Shown: positions 7,845 to 16,372, numbered from the stretch's first letter. The stretch: DNA of 49,701 nucleotides from CAYJPA01 sp964371945 (GCA_964371945.1 CAYJPA010000041.1:1-49701), one strand, 5' to 3'. The notes: a model not told the origin generated them from the letters alone. A program made the numbers and translations.

Positions 7845-10070
7845 TTACGCGAGTCCGCGCTTGGTTTGTTCGAGTCGTTCCGCAACCAGTTCCGCGATGT
7901 GCTTGACCAGCAGTTTTCGCTTGCCGGCATCACAACCGCCGCGAAGATGCATGATGCAGCCTTGATTATCCGTGACGACGACAGGAGCGCCGGTTTTCGT
8001 GGCGTTGTCAAGTTTGCGATTCATGAGCCGCTCGGCAACCTCTGGATAGTCGAACGAGAACGATCCCCCAAACCCGCAACAGAGCGTATGCTCTTCGAGC
8101 TCGCGAATCTCGATCCCGAGAACATCGTGCAGCAACCGCCGGGGCTCCGCGTGGAGTCCGAGCGCGTTCGACCCCTGGCAGGAATCGTGATAGGTGATCG
8201 TTTCTCCGCTCGCTGTTAGACTGCCGGCCGGAAGCGCGGCAACCCGATCCATGAAGGTGGTGAAATCCATGAGTCGAGCGGCGAGCCGTTCCGAACGTTC
8301 GCGCCAGGCCGGCTCGTGGCGGAACAGATGGACATAATCCTGCGCAATCATCGCGACGCAGCTCGCGCTGCCGGAGACGACGTAGTCGACATCTGCCCGT
8401 TCAAGCGCCTTGATCGTCTGCCGGGCCATGACCTTGGCTTTACCGGCATCTCCCATGTTATTGGCGGGAAGACCGCAACAATTCAGGTTCTCCGGGAGAA
8501 CGATTCGAACCCCCAGGTGACGAAGCGCCGTCGCCACGGCTTCGCCCTGTTCGGGAAAGAGACGATCGGTCATGCACCCTGGGAAGAGTGCAACCGTTTT
8601 GCCGGCTGCACCATTCGGCACCACTGGTGAGAAGGAGGCCAATGATGTCCCGGCCTTCAAACGATCGCGCAACGGGATTTTGGCAAGCGCCGGTAAGCTC
8701 CGCCAGCGGGTCTGCTTCTTCAATACTGGAAGCCGGCGGCCACGTATGAACCCATCTCTCACGAGCGGCCGTTGCGCCCGGCTGCCAACTCGCGCGCCCA
8801 TATCCAGCACCCTTGGTCGCGAGTAGCCGGCCAGGATGACTCGTTTCGCTTTCGGGAGCCCCTTCTTTGCGACGACCATCTTGCGGATGTCGATGATCTG
8901 CCGTGGTAACGGGATCCCGACCGGGCAGACTATTTCGCAGGCATTGCAGGAGAGACACATGCTCTGCGGTTTCGCGATCGCATCGAGTCCGTGATGGAAC
9001 TGGGTGACGACTAGGCCAATCGCCCCGGTGTAGATGTGGCCGAAGACATGGCCGCCGACCTCGCGATAGGGAGGACAAACATTGGCGCAGGCGCCGCATC
9101 GGATGCAGTGGAGCGCTTCCGTAAACTCCGGCATCGACCGCATCTTGCGGCGCCCGTTGTCGACGAGCACAATGTGCATCTCGTGTCCCGGCGTCGGACC
9201 GGTCATGAACGTGGTGTAAACGGTGATTCGCTGTCCGGTGCCACTGCGGCCGAGCAACCTCAATTGCGTTACGGCATCGTCCCACGTCGGAATCAACTTC
9301 TCGATCCCCACCAGCGCAACTTGCACCTTCGGCACCGATGAGACAAGCCGTCCGTTGCCCTCATTGGTGCAGATCATCACAGTGCCGGTTTCGGCGATCA
9401 GCGCGTTGCCGCCGGTCATCCCGACGCCCGATTCGAAGATCTCCGGCCGGATCAGATCGCGAATCGTATGCACCTGCTCCGGGATATCCTCGAATGAGAC
9501 CTTCTTCTCTGGGTGTAGTTTGTGCAGGAGCTCGCCGACATCCTGCCGGCCCATGTGCAGTGCTGGCCCGACGATATGGCTTGGCCGCTGCCCCGCCTTC
9601 TGCACGATCCATTCACCGAGATCAGTCTCGACGCACTCGATGCCCCGCGCCTCGAGATAGTGGTTGAGCTCGATCTCCTCGCTCACCATCGATTTCGATT
9701 TCGAGATCTTGCTCGTCCCAGCCCGCTGGCAAATCTCGTGGATGATGCGGGTCGCGTCCGCCGCGCTGCTTGCTGTATGCACGGTTGCGCCGGACTTCGT
9801 CGCGGCGGCGGAGAATTGGGCAATGTAGTCGTCGAGATTGGCCATGACGCGAGTCTTGGCAGTTTTGAGACTGGAGCGAAGCTCCTCGAACTCCACTTCT
9901 TCCATCGCCAACGTGCGGCTTACCCGCCAGTTTTGTTGGTACCTCGTGACATTGGTCGAGAGCCGGGGATTGGCAAGCGCCCGGTCGTATCGCTCGCCAA
10001 ATGGCTCCTCGGGATGTCCATGCTCTCGATGGGTGCTGGTCGCGTCCGTAACCGCGGTAGTCACTGTCAT
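7845..10070 (-). CDS. Fused LutB-LutA iron-sulfur protein (lactate utilisation)
   Basis: A 741-residue polypeptide joining two usually separate proteins. Residues about 60-300 form a LUD domain (GGNALIAETGTVM). Two ferredoxin-type clusters follow at Cys322/325/328/332 and Cys372/375/378/382, completing a LutB-like part. From about 490 (KTVALFPGCM) the chain is a LutA-like CCG-domain protein with NCCGLPANN (Cys531-532) and TLCCGFGGSFS. LutABC oxidises L-lactate to pyruvate in the cytoplasm without a flavin dehydrogenase. AGGA lies upstream of ATG 10070. LutC is encoded upstream at 10610-11188, separated by hicAB. Substrates such as glycolate remain possible. Confidence 0.9.
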   Translation of the reverse strand: MTVTTAVTDATSTHREHGHPEEPFGERYDRALANPRLSTNVTRYQQNWRVSRTLAMEEVEFEELRSSLKTAKTRVMANLDDYIAQFSAAATKSGATVHTASSAADATRIIHEICQRAGTSKISKSKSMVSEEIELNHYLEARGIECVETDLGEWIVQKAGQRPSHIVGPALHMGRQDVGELLHKLHPEKKVSFEDIPEQVHTIRDLIRPEIFESGVGMTGGNALIAETGTVMICTNEGNGRLVSSVPKVQVALVGIEKLIPTWDDAVTQLRLLGRSGTGQRITVYTTFMTGPTPGHEMHIVLVDNGRRKMRSMPEFTEALHCIRCGACANVCPPYREVGGHVFGHIYTGAIGLVVTQFHHGLDAIAKPQSMCLSCNACEIVCPVGIPLPRQIIDIRKMVVAKKGLPKAKRVILAGYSRPRVLDMGARVGSRAQRPLVRDGFIRGRRLPVLKKQTRWRSLPALAKIPLRDRLKAGTSLASFSPVVPNGAAGKTVALFPGCMTDRLFPEQGEAVATALRHLGVRIVLPENLNCCGLPANNMGDAGKAKVMARQTIKALERADVDYVVSGSASCVAMIAQDYVHLFRHEPAWRERSERLAARLMDFTTFMDRVAALPAGSLTASGETITYHDSCQGSNALGLHAEPRRLLHDVLGIEIRELEEHTLCCGFGGSFSFDYPEVAERLMNRKLDNATKTGAPVVVTDNQGCIMHLRGGCDAGKRKLLVKHIAELVAERLEQTKRGLA

Positions 10071-10134
10071 TGAGTCTGGTTCCTAACTCGCCTAGAGAGC
10101 GCGTGTGCTGAGATTAGCCTGGCCAACGATAGCC

Positions 10135-10365
10135 TCACGCGGGTATCGCGACATCTACCGTTCCCATGATGGCTTCTATCCGGTCTTCCGCTAGCGCGGC
10201 CGCTCCTTCCGGCAATTCGAGGTACGTCGCAATCGCATCTCGGGCCATAGCGAGTGCTTCGTCAATTGATTCACCGTGCGTGATGCAGCCGGGAAGCGAA
10301 GGGACGCTCACCGTGAATCCTCCGCTCTCTAAATCAGGGGTTAACACCACTGCATATCGAGCCAT
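10135..10365 (-). CDS. hicB: HicB-family antitoxin
   Basis: A 76-residue protein with the degenerate RNase H-like fold of HicB: YAVVLTPDLESGGFTVSVPSLPGCITHGESIDEALAMARDAI-type pattern, the SLPGC motif being diagnostic. It is the short form without an obvious C-terminal HTH or RHH domain. ATG 10365 has AAAGG 8 nt upstream. It follows hicA by 12 bp, the usual toxin-first order, and should neutralise HicA by direct binding. It lies inside the lut gene cluster. Confidence 0.92.
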   Translation of the reverse strand: MARYAVVLTPDLESGGFTVSVPSLPGCITHGESIDEALAMARDAIATYLELPEGAAALAEDRIEAIMGTVDVAIPA

Positions 10366-10377
10366 TAATGCTGCCTT

Positions 10378-10605
10378 TCAATCCCTAAGCCAGACCTTGA
10401 ATTCATCAGCTGACATTCCGGCTTGAGCCAGGATCGCGCGGAGCGTGCCCAACGGCATGTCTTTTCCTTTATCTTGTTGTACGATCACGACACGATCTTC
10501 TCGAACGAGTTTGACATGACTGCCAGATTGATGCACCGCCACGAACCCGGCTTTTTCGAGCGCTCGACGAACATCGGTTTGCCTGACAACCGGGAGTTGA
10601 CCCAT
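10378..10605 (-). CDS. hicA: HicA-family mRNA interferase toxin
   Basis: A 75-residue dsRBD-like toxin that cleaves mRNA. The family signature is clear: RRALEKAGFVAVHQSGSHVKL with the catalytic His at about 30, then PLGTLRAILAQAGMSADEF. The ATG at 10605 lies 4 bp after the lutC stop, with no strong ribosome site of its own, so its translation is probably coupled to lutC. No separate promoter was seen. All key residues appear intact. Confidence 0.92.
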   Translation of the reverse strand: MGQLPVVRQTDVRRALEKAGFVAVHQSGSHVKLVREDRVVIVQQDKGKDMPLGTLRAILAQAGMSADEFKVWLRD

Positions 10606-10609
10606 TGGC

Positions 10610-11188
10610 TTATGTCAGCTCGTCAACGAAGATGACATAGACACGGGCCGGACCCTGAACGCCAACCGTCAATGACATTTCGATATCCGCCGTCCGGCTC
10701 GGTCCGGTCACGAGCGAGCTATATCCGCCGCCTGGGCGTAACGCGACCTCTCGCAGCGCGTTCGCGGCTTCAGTCAACGAGGGCACCAGATCGCTCGTTC
10801 GCACAATGGTGATGTGCGCAATCGAGAGGAGTCCCACCGCTCGATCTTCGAGTGTGCGCTCCGCCAGCATGACTGAGCCGGTTTCGGCAATCGCGAGCGT
10901 CGCCAGGCTGATTCCAAGCGGTGCATCGCGGGCATCGGAAACCGATGTAGGCACCGAGCACGTGATTCCTGCCGAAGTCAGCACGGCGACGGCATCGGGA
11001 GCCGGTTCCATGAACTCGCCGGATGCAATCGCCCGATCGAGTTTCATCTCGCGCGCGATCGTCAGAATCGCGTTTGCTGCCTCGGGGCTTCCAGAAACGC
11101 GTTTAACTGTCGCCCCGAGCGGCTCAACGTAAGCGGAAAAGAGCGCGATTCGCTGCTCGATACTAGTTGGCGCAGTAACCACTGTCAT
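10610..11188 (-). CDS. lutC: LutC-like LUD-domain protein
   Basis: A 192-residue LUD-domain protein resembling LutC/YkgG, the third component of the L-lactate oxidation system. The conserved core is visible in ISLATLAIAETGSVML, followed by the ITIVRTSDLVPSL and GPSRTADIEMSLTVGVQGP segments, the last being the usual C-terminal signature. The frame is closed just upstream by a stop, fixing ATG 11188. It lies about 70 bp after uxaA and directly before hicA. Physical linkage to the LutB-LutA fusion supports the role. Confidence 0.88.
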   Translation of the reverse strand: MTVVTAPTSIEQRIALFSAYVEPLGATVKRVSGSPEAANAILTIAREMKLDRAIASGEFMEPAPDAVAVLTSAGITCSVPTSVSDARDAPLGISLATLAIAETGSVMLAERTLEDRAVGLLSIAHITIVRTSDLVPSLTEAANALREVALRPGGGYSSLVTGPSRTADIEMSLTVGVQGPARVYVIFVDELT

Positions 11189-11257
11189 GATTCGCGCTCA
11201 TCACTCCCAAACGAGGTCGATTCGCAAACCAGCCCCGGTCAAAATCCGACTTGTCGA

Positions 11258-12859
11258 CTAGAGGATCGCGCCGAGGATCCAGGGATTGAACTCTTCTTGC
11301 CCGACACCCGCCGTTTCGCTCTTGGTTCGTTTGCCTGAGGCCACATCCAGAATCTCCTGGAAGATCTCCTCACCGAGTTGGTCGAGCGTCACTCCGTCGA
11401 GCACCCGGCCGGCATTGATGTCCATATCAGGCTCTTGATTGGTGTAAAGAACGCTGTTTGTGGCGATCTTGATCGAAGGCGCCGGTTTGTAGCCGAACGC
11501 CGACCCTCGACCGGTCGTGAAGGTGACGATATTGCAGCCGCCCGCGACCTGTCCTGTCACGGACACGGGGTCATAACCGGGCGTGTCCATGTGCACGAAA
11601 CCCCGTTCGGTCACGCGTTCGCCATACCCGACCACCTGGTTCAGGGGCGTCGATCCCGCCTTCGCCGCGGCGCCAAGGGACTTCTCGTAGATCGTGGTCA
11701 GCCCACCGAGCTTGTTGCCCGGAGATGGATTGTTGTCGATGGTGCCGCCGAAATAGGAGGTGTAATCCTCCCACCAGTGGATCATGTCGAGCAGCTTTTG
11801 GGCGACGTCAGGCGATTTCGCCCGCCGGGTGAGGAGATGCTCCGCACCATAGACCTCGGTCGTTTCGCCCAGGACGACCGTGCCGCCCTGCTTGACGATC
11901 AGATCGCACGCCTTTCCCATTCCGGGATTGGCCGTCACGCCCGACCAGCCGTCCGAACCTCCGCACTGCAGCGCGACCATTAATTCAGAGGCCGGAACCG
12001 GTTCTCGAGTTGCCTTGTTCGCGGCCGGCAGCACGGCTTTGACCGCTTCGATTCCCTTTTCGACAGTCTTGAGGAACCCGCCGTCGATTTGAATCGTCAA
12101 CACCGACGGATGATCGGCATCGAGACCCGTGTACTCCATCATGTCGATCGGCTGGTTTACCTCGCAACCGAGGCTCAAAATGACATATGCCGCGACATTC
12201 GGATGCTGCACATTTCCGGCCAGTGTGCGCTGGAAGAGGTGGAGGTCCTTCGAACCAATGTGCGCGCCACAACCGCCCTTATGCGGAAGCGCGATCACAC
12301 CGTCGACGTTCGGAAAGTCGGCGAGCGCGCCCGGCTCATTGAAGTACTCCGCGATCGCGACCGTCGCCGACGACGAGCAGTTGACCGAGGCCAGCACCGC
12401 CACGAAATTGCGCGTGCCCACCCGTCCATCGGCGCGTTTGAATCCCATGAAGGTCCGTCGCTCGGATTCCGGCACCAGTTCAACCGGCTCGTAATCCGCG
12501 CAAAAAGCGTAGTCGAGCGACAAGCTGCCCATGCCCTGGATCGAGAGATTCTGCACGTGGACGTGCTGTCCAGGATTGATATCCTGGGTCGCGAACCCGA
12601 TGTATTGACCGTACCGGCGCACTGGATCGCCTGAAGCAACCGGCCTCAACGCAAATTTGTGGCCGGTCGGAACCATCTGGCTGATGCGAAGCTGTGAGCC
12701 ATCGTTGAGAACCAGCACTGTGCCCGGCAGGAGCGACTGCTTGGCGACCGCGACATGGTCGTCCGCGCCGAGAATGACCGCGACGTCGCCAAACGGAACG
12801 GACTCGCGCGATCCTTGTTTGAGCAAGTTCATGGAATCGGGTTGGGCTGCAGTCGACAT
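11258..12859 (-). CDS. uxaA: UxaA-family dehydratase (altronate/galactarate dehydratase-like)
   Basis: A 533-residue protein with an N-terminal SAF domain (about residues 20-95) and a C-terminal UxaA/GarD catalytic domain. Conserved segments include RADGRVGTRNFV, SVNCSSSATVA, PHKGGCGAHIGS, LGCEVNQ, CGGSDGWSGVTANP and GRGSAFGYKPAPSIKIATN. Family members dehydrate altronate, galactarate or related aldonates to 2-keto-3-deoxy acids using an iron centre. ATG 12859 is chosen over an in-frame TTG at 12877 because GGAGGAG lies just before it. The single-chain SAF-UxaA form is usual. The exact substrate is not determinable. Confidence 0.87.
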   Translation of the reverse strand: MSTAAQPDSMNLLKQGSRESVPFGDVAVILGADDHVAVAKQSLLPGTVLVLNDGSQLRISQMVPTGHKFALRPVASGDPVRRYGQYIGFATQDINPGQHVHVQNLSIQGMGSLSLDYAFCADYEPVELVPESERRTFMGFKRADGRVGTRNFVAVLASVNCSSSATVAIAEYFNEPGALADFPNVDGVIALPHKGGCGAHIGSKDLHLFQRTLAGNVQHPNVAAYVILSLGCEVNQPIDMMEYTGLDADHPSVLTIQIDGGFLKTVEKGIEAVKAVLPAANKATREPVPASELMVALQCGGSDGWSGVTANPGMGKACDLIVKQGGTVVLGETTEVYGAEHLLTRRAKSPDVAQKLLDMIHWWEDYTSYFGGTIDNNPSPGNKLGGLTTIYEKSLGAAAKAGSTPLNQVVGYGERVTERGFVHMDTPGYDPVSVTGQVAGGCNIVTFTTGRGSAFGYKPAPSIKIATNSVLYTNQEPDMDINAGRVLDGVTLDQLGEEIFQEILDVASGKRTKSETAGVGQEEFNPWILGAIL

Positions 12860-12926
12860 GGCTCCTCCGGCGAACAATCTCGCACTCTTCTCAATCGATA
12901 TGAATTGTGCATTCTGCCGATTTGAT

Positions 12927-13598
12927 CTACAGGACTTTGTACTTCTTCCACACGTCAGCTAAGTATGCCCCGTCGCGCAAGTCGTCGCGGGCACGATCCT
13001 CGGTCGCGATCTTCTCGAATGCCTTCGCCACCGTCTCGTCGGTGACGTCACCCGGGATGACCGCAATGCCGTCGATCTCGGCAATGACGATATCACCGGG
13101 CCTAACGAGCACGCCACCGCACTCGACCGGCACGTCATAGGCGATCGCCTGCGCCCGGCCGGCGATATCGAGCGGCCTCGAACCGGTCGAAAAAACGGGG
13201 AATCCGAGATCGAGGATCTTGCGGGTGTCGCGATGATACCCATCGATCACGACCGCATGCGCGCCGCGTGCCAGGGCCGCGTTCGAAAAGAGCTCACCCC
13301 AAAAGGTGGCGTTGATCCCGCCGGTCGCGAGCACGCCGATGTCGCCTGGTTGAAGCGCATCGATCGACGCAATCGCGGTGGTGTATGGCTCCTTTGGCAC
13401 TTCGTAGATTGGCCCGAACATCGTGGTCGCCGCCCGCCCCACGACGACCTTCCGCGACGCCGGATCGATTGGTCTGACGTTCGCGTGCATGACCTGATTG
13501 CGAAAACCTAGCCCGTCCAGAATGTCAGACACGACCGCAACATAAAGCTGCTCCGCCATCCGAACATAGAGGGCAAGTCGTTCGCTGTCGGAGCTCAT
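12927..13598 (-). CDS. RraA/HMG-aldolase-family protein
   Basis: A 223-residue protein of the RraA-like superfamily, which includes 4-hydroxy-4-methyl-2-oxoglutarate aldolase and oxaloacetate decarboxylase as well as the RNase E inhibitor RraA. The catalytic-type pattern is present: ATGGINATFWGELFSNAALARG (93-112) and VVIDGYHRD with Arg123-Asp124. That, together with its place as first gene of the sugar-acid operon, favours an aldolase or decarboxylase acting on a 2-oxo acid over an RNase regulator. ATG 13598 has GGGGAG upstream. The specific reaction is inference. Confidence 0.82.
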   Translation of the reverse strand: MSSDSERLALYVRMAEQLYVAVVSDILDGLGFRNQVMHANVRPIDPASRKVVVGRAATTMFGPIYEVPKEPYTTAIASIDALQPGDIGVLATGGINATFWGELFSNAALARGAHAVVIDGYHRDTRKILDLGFPVFSTGSRPLDIAGRAQAIAYDVPVECGGVLVRPGDIVIAEIDGIAVIPGDVTDETVAKAFEKIATEDRARDDLRDGAYLADVWKKYKVL

Positions 13599-13684
13599 CT
13601 GGTCCGTTCTCCCCTAGGATTCATTGGGAGATGTTACCGCAATCTTGAGTCTAATTTTGGCGAGCATCCGTATCGGTCGTCTTA

Positions 13685-13734
13685 CCGGGGAATTGATTCC
13701 CCGGCTCAGTGACAAAAACCGGCTGAGGCCGGCT
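13685..13734. repeat. Left REP-like element of the RAYT unit
   Basis: Two hairpins stand side by side: a 9-bp stem CCGGGGAAT-TG-ATTCCCCGG (13685-13704) and CCGGC-TGAG-GCCGG (13719-13732), joined by TCAGTGACAAAAA. Read on the minus strand the order AGCCGG...GCCGG-TTTTTGTCACTGAG-CCGGGGAAT matches the right-hand element at 14315-14363, so the two are inverted copies flanking the transposase. Confidence 0.75.
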
Positions 13735-13819
13735 GCGTGATTTCGGGTCGTCGAACGTGAATCGAAAATTGGCTATAGGCTGGTAATCGTAGGGCGCCCG
13801 TCGTCCGATGAGCGTTCAA

Positions 13820-14212
13820 TCACTGGCCAGGTCGTCGGTTTGCGTGGATTTCATGTTGATTATTGATATAGGAGATCACCTGTGCCAACGCTTTTTCACC
13901 AAATGAGAGAGCCCCATACTCGTCCTGCCATTTGCACTTTGTTCGTTTGATCCGGCGAGTGTCGTTGTTCAACGCGTGTGACGACGCGCCCTGCATTCGA
14001 CGGACAAGATCTGAGAGCGCAGCCTTCGGCGGGATCGATACCGCAACATGAACATGATCAGGCATAAATCCGACTGCATGCGGAATCACATCCAAGTCAG
14101 CGAAAGTGAGCTTGAATGAACAATTGATAATCTCTTGTTCAAGATCGCCTATCTCAGGTCTTCTGCCGTTGGCCGTCCAGACAATGTGGCAAAACATTCG
14201 CCAAAACGGCAT
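13820..14212 (-). CDS. REP-associated tyrosine transposase (IS200/IS605-like Y1 HUH)
   Basis: A 130-residue Y1 transposase. The HUH motif is seen in GFMPDHVHVAVSIPP (His53, His55), and the single catalytic tyrosine is probably Tyr115 in QVISYINNQ. The NACQ-terminal pattern FWRMFCHIVWTANGRRP is typical of the IS200/RAYT family. ATG 14212 is preferred, with GGAGG 11 nt upstream; an upstream TTG at 14230 has no ribosome site. Unlike a mobile IS200 it is bracketed by imperfect palindromes on both sides in inverted orientation, as in RAYT-REP units. No accessory TnpB gene is present. Confidence 0.85.
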   Translation of the reverse strand: MPFWRMFCHIVWTANGRRPEIGDLEQEIINCSFKLTFADLDVIPHAVGFMPDHVHVAVSIPPKAALSDLVRRMQGASSHALNNDTRRIKRTKCKWQDEYGALSFGEKALAQVISYINNQHEIHANRRPGQ

Positions 14213-14314
14213 TTCTTGTTCGGCCTCCAAATTGCGCTACCAGCGGGGTCAATTCGACGCCTCAGACTCAACCGGCAAACTTGCAAGCTTTAGACGATTT
14301 TACCTAAACGAACC

Positions 14315-14363
14315 AGCCGGTTTCAACCGGCTTATGTCACTAAGCACGGGATTTAAACCCCTG
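14315..14363. repeat. Right REP-like element of the RAYT unit
   Basis: A perfect 8-bp-arm palindrome AGCCGGTT-TC-AACCGGCT (14315-14332) is followed by TATGTCACTAAG and a weaker hairpin CGGGATTTAAACCC. The linker TGTCACTAAG matches TGTCACTGAG of the left element on the opposite strand, giving an inverted pair about 630 bp apart with the transposase gene between. Confidence 0.75.
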
Positions 14364-14401
14364 ATCAATTGACCAACCCTAGCCCTCGACCACCCCCGAT
14401 A

Positions 14402-14788
14402 TCACCCCGACACCACAATGATGTTCGCGTACGGTGTCGTATCGCCCGTCCGGATCGTCGCTTTGCCGGTGGCCGATAGGTGTTTGAGCTCCAAGTGTGA
14501 GATCGCTTCGAGAGGGATATCACCGAGGATATCCCGGAGCTCCTCAACCCGATCCGGACTGACTTCGGTCATTTCGGTTGAGATAACGACCCGGTCGATC
14601 TGATACTCCGCGTGAATTGCCCGTAGCACATCCAACACCGTTGGAATACCCTCGATCAGGGCGAGATCAATACGAGTTGGACCATCAGCAACCGGGAATC
14701 CCTTGTCAGAGATCGTGAAGTAATCGGTGTGGCCTGTACTCGAGAGGAGCAAATTAATCGCTGGATTGAGGATTCCACTCCTCTTCAC
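14402..14788 (-). CDS. rbsD: D-ribose pyranase (RbsD/FucU family)
   Basis: A 128-residue mutarotase that interconverts pyranose and furanose forms of ribose or related sugars. Family hallmarks are MKRSGILNPAIN, the catalytic GHTD (His20), SDKGFP (Asp28), RIDLALIEGIPTVLDVL and the C-terminal IRTGDTTPYANIIVVSG. The GTG at 14788 overlaps the stop of the upstream small gene by 4 bp (GTGA), so they are coupled. No ribose transporter or ribokinase is adjacent, which is unusual for rbsD; the sugar ABC operon lies about 2 kb away and could use it. Confidence 0.9.
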   Translation of the reverse strand: MKRSGILNPAINLLLSSTGHTDYFTISDKGFPVADGPTRIDLALIEGIPTVLDVLRAIHAEYQIDRVVISTEMTEVSPDRVEELRDILGDIPLEAISHLELKHLSATGKATIRTGDTTPYANIIVVSG

Positions 14789-15015
14789 GAGATGTTGCCA
14801 GTGTTGCTCGCGCCGTTTCCGAGTCGCTGATAGTAGTAACGCCTTTGATCCCGGGTCACCCGATCTTTAAAGCTCAAAGCCGGCCGTTTTAGATAGAACG
14901 TCCGGTTTTCAACGCTGACCAGCTCCCAACCGGCGGTACCGAGCTCATTTAGCTTTTCAGTGCTGAGGTCTGTTTCGGTCTGATAGACCCACGCACCGGA
15001 TGTCGCATTACTCAT
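14785..15015 (-). CDS. Small DUF4177-like protein
   Basis: A 76-residue protein with the WVYQTETDLSTEKLNELGTAGWELVSVE pattern, resembling the small DUF4177/YvrJ-like domain of about 50 residues; the C-terminus is basic and aromatic (RDQRRYYYQ). No signal peptide or membrane segment. ATG 15015 has GGAGG 9 nt upstream and is preferred over an in-frame upstream start. Function unknown. It is coupled to rbsD by a 4-bp overlap and has a promoter directly upstream. Confidence 0.75.
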   Translation of the reverse strand: MSNATSGAWVYQTETDLSTEKLNELGTAGWELVSVENRTFYLKRPALSFKDRVTRDQRRYYYQRLGNGASNTGNIS

Positions 15016-15035
15016 TTGCTTGTTCCTCCACGAGC

Positions 15036-15064
15036 ACACTAAGGAGCATTGATTCTCTTGTCAA
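15036..15064 (-). promoter_or_regulatory. Sigma70-like promoter for the small gene-rbsD unit
   Basis: On the minus strand TTGACA (15059-15064), a 17-nt spacer and TAGTGT (15036-15041) lie about 20 nt before the ATG at 15015. The -35 is perfect, the -10 weak. The leader would be very short. Confidence 0.5.
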
Positions 15065-15193
15065 GCGCTTAGTTTGGGTTCGTCATTGCTGGCGTCGCGA
15101 TGGATCGTCCGGCCGATAACTCTGCAGCGCACGCACGCTCCCGGTATGCTTACGCACCTAGGAAATTGAAGAGAGATCGGCAAGGGGGCAGCG

Positions 15194-16372
15194 ATGAAAC
15201 TGGCGACGCGTATGAATCGGCTTGGGACGGAGACCGCATTCGAAGTGCTCGTGCGGGCGCGGGCACTCGAAGCACAGGGCAAGGACGTCGTCCATCTCGA
15301 AGTCGGCGAGCCAGATTTCGATACCCCGGCCAATATCATCGATGCGGGCGCCAACGCGCTTCACACCGGATGGACACATTACGGACCGTCGGCCGGTCTG
15401 CCGGATCTTCGCGCCGCTATCGCCACCTATCTCAACACTTCGCGCGGCACTGACTACGCGCTCGACAACGTGGTCGTCACGCCTGGCGGCAAGCCGATCA
15501 TGTTCTTCGTCATCCTGGCGCTGCTCGAGGCCGGCGACGAAGCAATCTACCCGAACCCCGGATTTCCGATTTATGAATCGATGATCAATTTCACCGGAGC
15601 GACCGCGGTGCCATCACCGATCCGGGAGGACAAGGGCTTCGCGCTCGACGTCGATGAGCTTGCGACATTGATCACACCGAAAACGAAACTGCTGATCATC
15701 AATAGTCCGAGCAATCCGACCAGCGGTGTCCTTAACCGGCAGGAGATCACCCGGATCGCCGAGCTCGCGGTGGAGCATGACCTGATCGTGCTGGCCGACG
15801 AGATTTACAGCGAAATCATTTACGAGGGCGAGCACGTTTCGATTGCGACCATGCCCGGCATGGCCGAGCGCACCATCATCCTTGACGGCTTTTCCAAAAC
15901 CTATGCAATGACCGGCTGGCGGCTCGGCTACGGCGCAATGCCACTCGATCTCGTGCCGCACGTCAACAAACTAATGGTCAACAGCAACTCATGCACATCG
16001 ATGGCGGTACAACGGGCCGGGATTGAGGCCCTGACTGGACCGCAAGACGAGGTCAAGAAAATGGTCGCCGCCTTCAAACGCCGCCGCGACCTGATCGTTA
16101 ACGGCCTGAACGCGATCCCGGGCATCACCTGCAATCTTCCGAAAGGCGCCTTCTACGTCTTCCCGAACATCAAGTCGACCGGCATGACCAGCAAGGCGTT
16201 CGCGGACTACCTGTTGAGCGAGCACGGTGTCGCCGGAATCGCCGGCACATCATTTGGCTCATACGGAGAGGGATACCTGCGCCTCTCCTATGCCAACTCG
16301 GATGCAAATCTGACGAAAGCGCTCGGCCGGGTCGCGGCAGCGGTCGAAGGGGCAAAGAGCGTGGCGGTGTAA
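15194..16372 (+). CDS. Class I/II pyridoxal-phosphate aminotransferase
   Basis: A 392-residue fold-type I PLP enzyme of the aspartate aminotransferase-like group. Visible features are VVHLEVGEPDFDTP, HYGPSAGLPDLR, INSPSNPTSGV (substrate/PLP contacts), VLADEIYSE (PLP-binding Asp and Tyr), the Schiff-base Lys235 in GFSKTYAMTGWRLGYG, and the C-terminal YLRLSYANS carboxylate-binding Arg. GGGGGC precedes the ATG. It transfers an amino group between an amino acid and a 2-oxo acid; specificity (aspartate, alanine, aromatic) is not readable. It is a stand-alone plus-strand gene, convergent with the GNAT gene. Confidence 0.9.
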   Translation: MKLATRMNRLGTETAFEVLVRARALEAQGKDVVHLEVGEPDFDTPANIIDAGANALHTGWTHYGPSAGLPDLRAAIATYLNTSRGTDYALDNVVVTPGGKPIMFFVILALLEAGDEAIYPNPGFPIYESMINFTGATAVPSPIREDKGFALDVDELATLITPKTKLLIINSPSNPTSGVLNRQEITRIAELAVEHDLIVLADEIYSEIIYEGEHVSIATMPGMAERTIILDGFSKTYAMTGWRLGYGAMPLDLVPHVNKLMVNSNSCTSMAVQRAGIEALTGPQDEVKKMVAAFKRRRDLIVNGLNAIPGITCNLPKGAFYVFPNIKSTGMTSKAFADYLLSEHGVAGIAGTSFGSYGEGYLRLSYANSDANLTKALGRVAAAVEGAKSVAV

